A DNA stretch of 64,000 nucleotides from Paenibacillus pabuli (GTDB taxonomy: Bacteria > Bacillota > Bacilli > Paenibacillales > Paenibacillaceae): assembly GCF_023101145.1 (NCBI RefSeq), contig NZ_CP073714.1:434001-498000 (forward strand). Reading direction: 5' to 3'. This document shows positions 59,505 through 64,000 of the stretch, one piece after another. A program made the translations under genes and the position numbers. Under the pieces are notes generated by a model. That model had not been told where the DNA came from, ran no database searches, and saw only the letters and a list, made by a program, of their open reading frames with translations. Each line of letters opens with the position of its first letter. Position 1 is the first letter of the stretch.

Positions 59505-59623
59505 ATAAGATAGGCCTATAGATTAGAGCGGTGTCCAGGGCGATACCTTATTTAATCCGATTAGACAGGTCCTACATAAAAAGAAAAAAAGGGCAGATTT
59601 ATATTTGGAGGGGGAGAAGCAAG

Positions 59624-61720
59624 ATGGGGAACATTCGGGGGAATGAGCAAGAAAAGGAAGCAATCAAGCCACCAAAGCCAAAAGATCATAAGCCAAAAAA
59701 GAAAAACAAAAAGAAAAAGGGCTTTGTCTGGAGCATAAGGAACAAATTATTGGTCTCTTTCCTGGCGGTCCTGCTCTTGCCGAGTCTTACGATTGGGATT
59801 GTTACGCTGCTTATCGCTGATCATACGGTGGAAGATCAGTTGATGGACAGTGCCACACAAAGTGTAGACACAACGAATTCAATCATTGGGACACATGTGG
59901 ATGCGAAGATCCATGATGTCAATTATTTTGCCAGTTTGATTGTGAACGACATGATTAAAGGACAAAATGATAGCCCTGAGCTTGAGACGAAATTGAAACA
60001 GTATCTTGGACTGCATCCGGATGCTTTAAATATTTTTGTGGGAACCAAAGAGGGAGTCATGGTCCGCGGTAAGGAATCTGCGGGGAGCTCGCAAGGGTCC
60101 GCTTATGATCCCCGGGAACGAGAATGGTACAAGCTCGCAATGGAGAAGCCAGGTTCTCCGGTAGTTTCACCTGTGTCCAAGAATACGGACGGAATTGCTG
60201 TTGTTTTTGTCTCCAAAACGCTTGATGATCAATCGGGTGTCGTTGGTTTGTCCATGGATCTGACAGAGCTGCAGGAACAGGCATCCATTAAGGTTGGCAA
60301 GGAAGGGTATATCATCATCATGGATGCGGACAAAAATTATATCGTATCTCCAGTCATGGAAGCCGGTACACAAGAACCGACAAACGTGCTGGGACCAATG
60401 TATGGAAGCGAGGAAGGTGAGTTCAGCTATATCTATAATGATGTTCCAAAAACGATGGTTTTCTCTACTAATGAGGAAACCGGGTGGAAGATTGGCGGCA
60501 CGATGTTCCAAAGTGAAGTATCCAATGCAAGTAAAGACATTCGGATGGCTACGCTCATCGTCATTCTGGCTGCCACGTTACTTACCTTGATCTTCATCAT
60601 TTGGTTTACACGTTCGATGCTACGTCCCATTAAACGTCTGCAGGAATCCGCCAGAGCAGTAAGCAAAGGGGATCTAACCGTGAAAATGGAAACAGGGCGT
60701 AAAGATGAGGTAGGCGATCTGGCGAAGTACTTCGAACGAATGGTCGACAATCTGCGCATGATGATTTTGGGTGTGCAGGAGACGGCAGAGCAGGTCTCTG
60801 CATCCTCACAGGAACTGTCCGCCAGTGCGGATCAAACAACCAAAGCTATTGAGCATTCAACCATGTCAATTCAGGAACTTGCCGAGGGTGCTGAGCAGCA
60901 AGTGAAGAGTGTAACGGATGGATCAGGACAAATGAGCCAAATGGCGGAAGATGTGCGCATGATGTCTGAACGTGTGCAATCTATTACAACGAACATGCGT
61001 CATACATCCGGAGCGGCTTATTCAGGTAATGAGGCTGCAGGTCAGGCAGTAGAGCAGATGAATAGCATTCAGGAAACGGTGGAACAGCTGGCGACGGTGG
61101 TTCAGTCATTGAATACACGGTCCATTGAAATTGGCAGCATGGTAGATGTAATTGCTACAATCTCGAAACAGACCAATCTGCTCGCTTTGAACGCGTCCAT
61201 TGAAGCAGCGAGAGCGGGTGACGCTGGCCGTGGCTTCGCAGTCGTAGCAGGAGAGGTGCGGAAGCTTGCGGAGGAATCGGGAAGCTCGGCAGCGCAGATT
61301 GGTGAACTCGTTCATAATATCCGTCAGGAAATGGATGCCGCCCTGAACGCTATGAATGCGGCTCAGACTCGGGTTGGAGAAGGGATTCAGGCTGTGAATA
61401 CGTCCGGACAATCCTTTGCACAGATTCGGGAGGCTGTAGAGGATGCTGCTCATACGCTGGATGAATTGTCCGAAACGACGAAACAGCTGGAGAGTGGTGC
61501 TTCACACGTTGCCAGTGTCATGAACGATATTTCCATCGTAACCCAAGAATCTGCAGCAAATACGGAATCCGTCTCGGCATCTTCTCAGGAGCAGCTGGCA
61601 TCTGTGGAGGAAATCGCTTCGTCCTCAGCACATCTAAACAGTATGGCGGAGCAATTGCAGGGATTGCTGGGTATGTTCAAGATGGGAGAGGATACACCGA
61701 AGGTTGGGAACAAGTCCTAA
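59624..61720 (+). CDS. methyl-accepting chemotaxis protein with Cache sensor
   Basis: A 698-residue chemoreceptor. A very Lys-rich N-terminus ([16 protein letters not shown]) precedes TM1 (about 44-66); a double-Cache-type sensor (about 70-325) has [19 protein letters not shown]2 (about 335-357) leads to a HAMP domain ([20 protein letters not shown]) and the MA signalling helices with the tip [20 protein letters not shown]. The ATG at 59624 follows GGAGGGGGAG. A sigma-D-like promoter lies upstream. It would signal small-molecule ligands to CheA through CheW. Confidence 0.95.
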   Translation: MGNIRGNEQEKEAIKPPKPKDHKPKKKNKKKKGFVWSIRNKLLVSFLAVLLLPSLTIGIVTLLIADHTVEDQLMDSATQSVDTTNSIIGTHVDAKIHDVNYFASLIVNDMIKGQNDSPELETKLKQYLGLHPDALNIFVGTKEGVMVRGKESAGSSQGSAYDPREREWYKLAMEKPGSPVVSPVSKNTDGIAVVFVSKTLDDQSGVVGLSMDLTELQEQASIKVGKEGYIIIMDADKNYIVSPVMEAGTQEPTNVLGPMYGSEEGEFSYIYNDVPKTMVFSTNEETGWKIGGTMFQSEVSNASKDIRMATLIVILAATLLTLIFIIWFTRSMLRPIKRLQESARAVSKGDLTVKMETGRKDEVGDLAKYFERMVDNLRMMILGVQETAEQVSASSQELSASADQTTKAIEHSTMSIQELAEGAEQQVKSVTDGSGQMSQMAEDVRMMSERVQSITTNMRHTSGAAYSGNEAAGQAVEQMNSIQETVEQLATVVQSLNTRSIEIGSMVDVIATISKQTNLLALNASIEAARAGDAGRGFAVVAGEVRKLAEESGSSAAQIGELVHNIRQEMDAALNAMNAAQTRVGEGIQAVNTSGQSFAQIREAVEDAAHTLDELSETTKQLESGASHVASVMNDISIVTQESAANTESVSASSQEQLASVEEIASSSAHLNSMAEQLQGLLGMFKMGEDTPKVGNKS

Positions 61721-61874
61721 GTATTAGGCCCAAATAAAGATAGACATTTCTCCTGCCGCCATGTATAACTATATCGTCTGGTTTATCGGCAACCATTGCG
61801 GTGTAATCATATCTGGCAGGCCATTCTCATATCATGCTCCAAAACATGATGAATTTATCGGCGCAGGAGGCTTT

Positions 61875-63167
61875 ATGACATATGTAGCAATTCTGATTTT
61901 TGTACTGACCATCACATTGGTTATCTGGCAACCACGTGGATTAGGTATTGGTTGGTCCGCCATGGGTGGAGCTTTGCTAGCGTTGATGTGTGGTGTCGTC
62001 AGTCTGAGTGATGCCTCTGATGTAGCGTCCATCGTATGGAATGCAACGCTCGCTTTTGTCGGCATTATTATGATTTCATTAATACTTGATGAGACAGGTT
62101 TCTTCGAATGGGCCGCTCTTCATATGGCAAGGTTGGCAGGAGGAAATGGACGCAGGCTGTTTATCTATTCCATTTTGCTCGGGGCGGCGGTGTCAGCGCT
62201 CTTCGCCAATGATGGTGCAGCGTTAATTCTCACCCCGATTGTGCTCGCAATGGTACGTGCTTTGAAGTTCGATGAGCGCATGGTGCTTGCTTTTGTTATG
62301 GCTAGTGGATTTATCGCGGATACAACGTCGTTGCCGCTGGTCGTCAGCAACCTGGTGAATATCGTATCTGCGGATTATTTTGGTGTTACATTTGTGGAGT
62401 ATGCGGTGCGGATGGTTGTGCCGAATCTCTTCTCTATTGTAGCGAGTACAGCGATGTTGTTCTTGTTTTATCGCAAAAGTATCCCACTTCGCTATGATAT
62501 CTCAGCAGCGCGTGATCCAAAGGAAGCCATTCGTGATCCGCGGATGTTTCGCATCGCCTGGTTCATGCTGGTGCTGCTGCTCGTAGCCTATGCTTCGAGT
62601 GAGTTTCTGCCGATTCCAGTATCGGTTATCGTTGGTGCCGTAGCTCTTTTGTTCGCTATATTGGCAAGAAAGAGCGAAGCTGTGGACCTGAAACGCGTGA
62701 TCAAGGAAGCCCCATGGTCCATTGTCGTGTTCTCGGTGGGCATGTATATCGTTGTGTATGGGCTGCGTAATGCCGGCTTAACCGATTACTTAAGCCGATG
62801 GCTTGATGCCATCGCAGATCACGGTCTGTTGGCTGCGTCCGTCGGGATGGGCATGATCGCAGCGGTTCTATCATCTGTAATGAACAATCTGCCTACCGTA
62901 TTAATTAACGCACTCGCAATTCAGGGTGCACATACCGAAGGCATTGTGCGTGAGGCGCTGATCTATGCCAATGTTATTGGTTCGGATCTGGGTCCCAAAA
63001 TGACGCCAATCGGCTCACTTGCCACATTACTGTGGCTGCATGTGCTGTCCCGTAAAGGTGTGAAGATTACATGGGGATATTATTTCAAGGCAGGCATCAT
63101 CTTAACCATTCCCACACTCTTAATTACCTTGGCCGGATTAGCGTTATGGCTATGGATTCTGGGTTAG
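61875..63167 (+). CDS. ArsB/NhaD-type transporter
   Basis: A 430-residue ion-transporter-superfamily protein with about eleven helices. Family segments are [77 protein letters not shown] and [15 protein letters not shown] with [19 protein letters not shown], as in arsenite permeases. No arsR or arsC lies beside it, so arsenite export is not certain. The ATG at 61875 follows GGAGG. Confidence 0.9.
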   Translation: MTYVAILIFVLTITLVIWQPRGLGIGWSAMGGALLALMCGVVSLSDASDVASIVWNATLAFVGIIMISLILDETGFFEWAALHMARLAGGNGRRLFIYSILLGAAVSALFANDGAALILTPIVLAMVRALKFDERMVLAFVMASGFIADTTSLPLVVSNLVNIVSADYFGVTFVEYAVRMVVPNLFSIVASTAMLFLFYRKSIPLRYDISAARDPKEAIRDPRMFRIAWFMLVLLLVAYASSEFLPIPVSVIVGAVALLFAILARKSEAVDLKRVIKEAPWSIVVFSVGMYIVVYGLRNAGLTDYLSRWLDAIADHGLLAASVGMGMIAAVLSSVMNNLPTVLINALAIQGAHTEGIVREALIYANVIGSDLGPKMTPIGSLATLLWLHVLSRKGVKITWGYYFKAGIILTIPTLLITLAGLALWLWILG

Positions 63168-63179
63168 TAAAATTGTTTT

Positions 63180-63216
63180 TAAAAAACCAACCTTTTTAGA
63201 AGGTTGGTTTTTTTTG
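63180..63216. terminator. bidirectional terminator after the ArsB-like gene
   Basis: AAAAAACCAACC pairs with GGTTGGTTTTTT around a short loop; works in both directions. Confidence 0.93.
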
Positions 63217-63340
63217 TGTTCTGTTTTCCTTCCCAAAAGATTCCTTAATAGAATGCTAATTTAGAAATTTACAAAGAGGGTATCATAAACGAATACACGA
63301 TCACTTCCTAACTATTAGGAAAGAGTATAGGCTTGGTGGA

Positions 63341-63356
63341 TATAAAGCGCTTGCAT
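63341..63356 (+). promoter_or_regulatory. cre-like catabolite-control site before the PRD regulator
   Basis: TATAAAGCGCTTGCATT closely matches the CcpA consensus (centre AAGCGCTT). It lies 28-43 nt before the regulator ATG, consistent with carbon-catabolite control of a sugar-use operon. Confidence 0.6.
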
Positions 63357-63383
63357 TACTATGAGTGTAAGGAGGAAGCCAAA

Positions 63384-64000
63384 ATGAGAAAACGTTACAT
63401 TAAGCTATTAGAGCATTTAAAACAATCTGAGCATGATTTTGTGAGTGGAAGCGAATTAGCTAATCTATTTGATGTAACGACTAGAACGATTCGCAATGAC
63501 ATCAAAGAAATGAATGAAAATTATTTAGATAAAGCAATGATCATTGGCAATACTCGCAAAGGATACAAGTTAGTCGGGGATTTATCCAGCCTGCATAAAA
63601 ATGAAGATGATGACGAAGAAAGAGCATTTCATATTATCAAAGCACTGTTATCGCAGACTGATTTTATTACGTATGAAGACCTTGCTAGAACGCTTTATTT
63701 TTCGACTCAAACAATCCGTAAAGACGTGCAAAAATTATTACAAACGATTCAAGCAGAAAAGCAGAACATCGAGATTGAAGCGATTATTTTCCAAGGCATC
63801 CGGCTTAAAGGAAGCGAAGTCGAGAAACGGATTTTGCTCAAAAAACTAGTCACTACCGATTGTCTCAAACACATGCCGATAGATGAAGCGCTGCAATACT
63901 ATTTTGGCGATTGGTTCAATGGACCTTCTATTCATTTTATCTACGCTTGTATTGAAGAAGAGGTTGCCAAGTATAATTTACTGCTAAGTTTTCAAGAATT
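63384..64000 (+). CDS. PRD/BglG-type transcriptional regulator (partial, runs off the edge)
   Basis: The first 205 codons are visible and open to the window end. Two N-terminal helix-turn-helix domains are present: KLLEHLKQSEHDFVSGSELA with VTTRTIRNDIKEMNE, and TYEDLARTLYFSTQTIRKDV. This is the MtlR/LicR-like architecture of phosphotransferase-linked activators, with PRD domains expected downstream. The ATG follows TAAGGAGG. Codons are markedly AT-rich compared with neighbours, suggesting recent acquisition. Confidence 0.8.
   Translation, partial: MRKRYIKLLEHLKQSEHDFVSGSELANLFDVTTRTIRNDIKEMNENYLDKAMIIGNTRKGYKLVGDLSSLHKNEDDDEERAFHIIKALLSQTDFITYEDLARTLYFSTQTIRKDVQKLLQTIQAEKQNIEIEAIIFQGIRLKGSEVEKRILLKKLVTTDCLKHMPIDEALQYYFGDWFNGPSIHFIYACIEEEVAKYNLLLSFQE

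Noticed and set aside
1..64000. CRISPR arrays, tRNA or rRNA genes, insertion sequences, prophage genes.
   Set aside because: No regularly spaced repeats, cloverleaf-like runs, transposase motifs or phage structural genes were seen on reading either strand.

Overview
This window reads as chromosomal DNA of a Gram-positive Bacillota, most likely a Paenibacillus. That assignment is an inference from gene content (YcnI/YcnJ, NupNOPQ, CsoR-CopZ-CopA, PxpBCA, a T-box-controlled serS, a TPP-riboswitch thiamine-precursor importer), strong AGGAGG ribosome sites, frequent TTG/GTG starts and mid-range GC. No rRNA, tRNA, CRISPR array, transposase or phage gene was seen.

Layout. 0-3.2 kb: cupin, aldo/keto reductase and DUF445 protein. 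3.3-7.7 kb: a compact AT-rich operon of two CxxC thioredoxin-like proteins, a MauE-like membrane protein, two proteins of unknown function and an ABC exporter, ending in a 61-residue peptide with ten cysteines. It looks like a maturation and export cluster for a leaderless disulfide-rich peptide. 7.9-10 kb: lipoprotein, lipase with a C-terminal WXG100-like domain, and a small WXG protein, resembling a type VII-secreted lipase toxin module with its immunity protein and export partner. 10-14.5 kb: copper genes ycnI/ycnJ and a NarL-type two-component system. 14.7-19.5 kb: a small protein, a GGDEF+HD-GYP protein behind a sigma-D-like promoter, a 34-residue membrane peptide coupled to a DUF5317 protein, and a secreted protein. 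19.7-25.9 kb: nucleoside ABC importer, molybdoenzyme and nucleoside phosphorylase. 26-31.4 kb: LysR regulator, DMT transporter, acetyltransferase, phosphotransferase and two unknowns.

31.4-34.9 kb: copper regulon with two CsoR operators. 35-38 kb: ABC-2 permease with a TetR-type operator, the TetR gene and a nitroreductase. 38-42.5 kb (minus strand): TPP riboswitch followed by thiY, a thiamine-binding protein, permease, ATPase and a TatD hydrolase. 42.6-48.2 kb: glyoxalase-fold protein, DUF2798, MFS transporter, T-box serS and a Big_2 surface protein. 48.3-55.4 kb: small metabolic genes including the 5-oxoprolinase set pxpBCA. 55.9-63.2 kb: a cell-wall-associated nucleotidase with LysM, an EAL protein, a chemoreceptor with a sigma-D-like promoter and an ArsB-like transporter. 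The right edge carries a truncated AT-rich PRD-type regulator behind a cre-like site.

Three copies of one structured intergenic element (about 10.9, 41.0 and 54.8 kb) share conserved blocks around a variable hairpin. All three lie on the sense strand, with a conserved GTGTAA block 54-58 nt upstream of the next start codon. The cysteine-rich peptide operon, the lipase toxin module and this repeated leader element are the strongest candidates for something undescribed.
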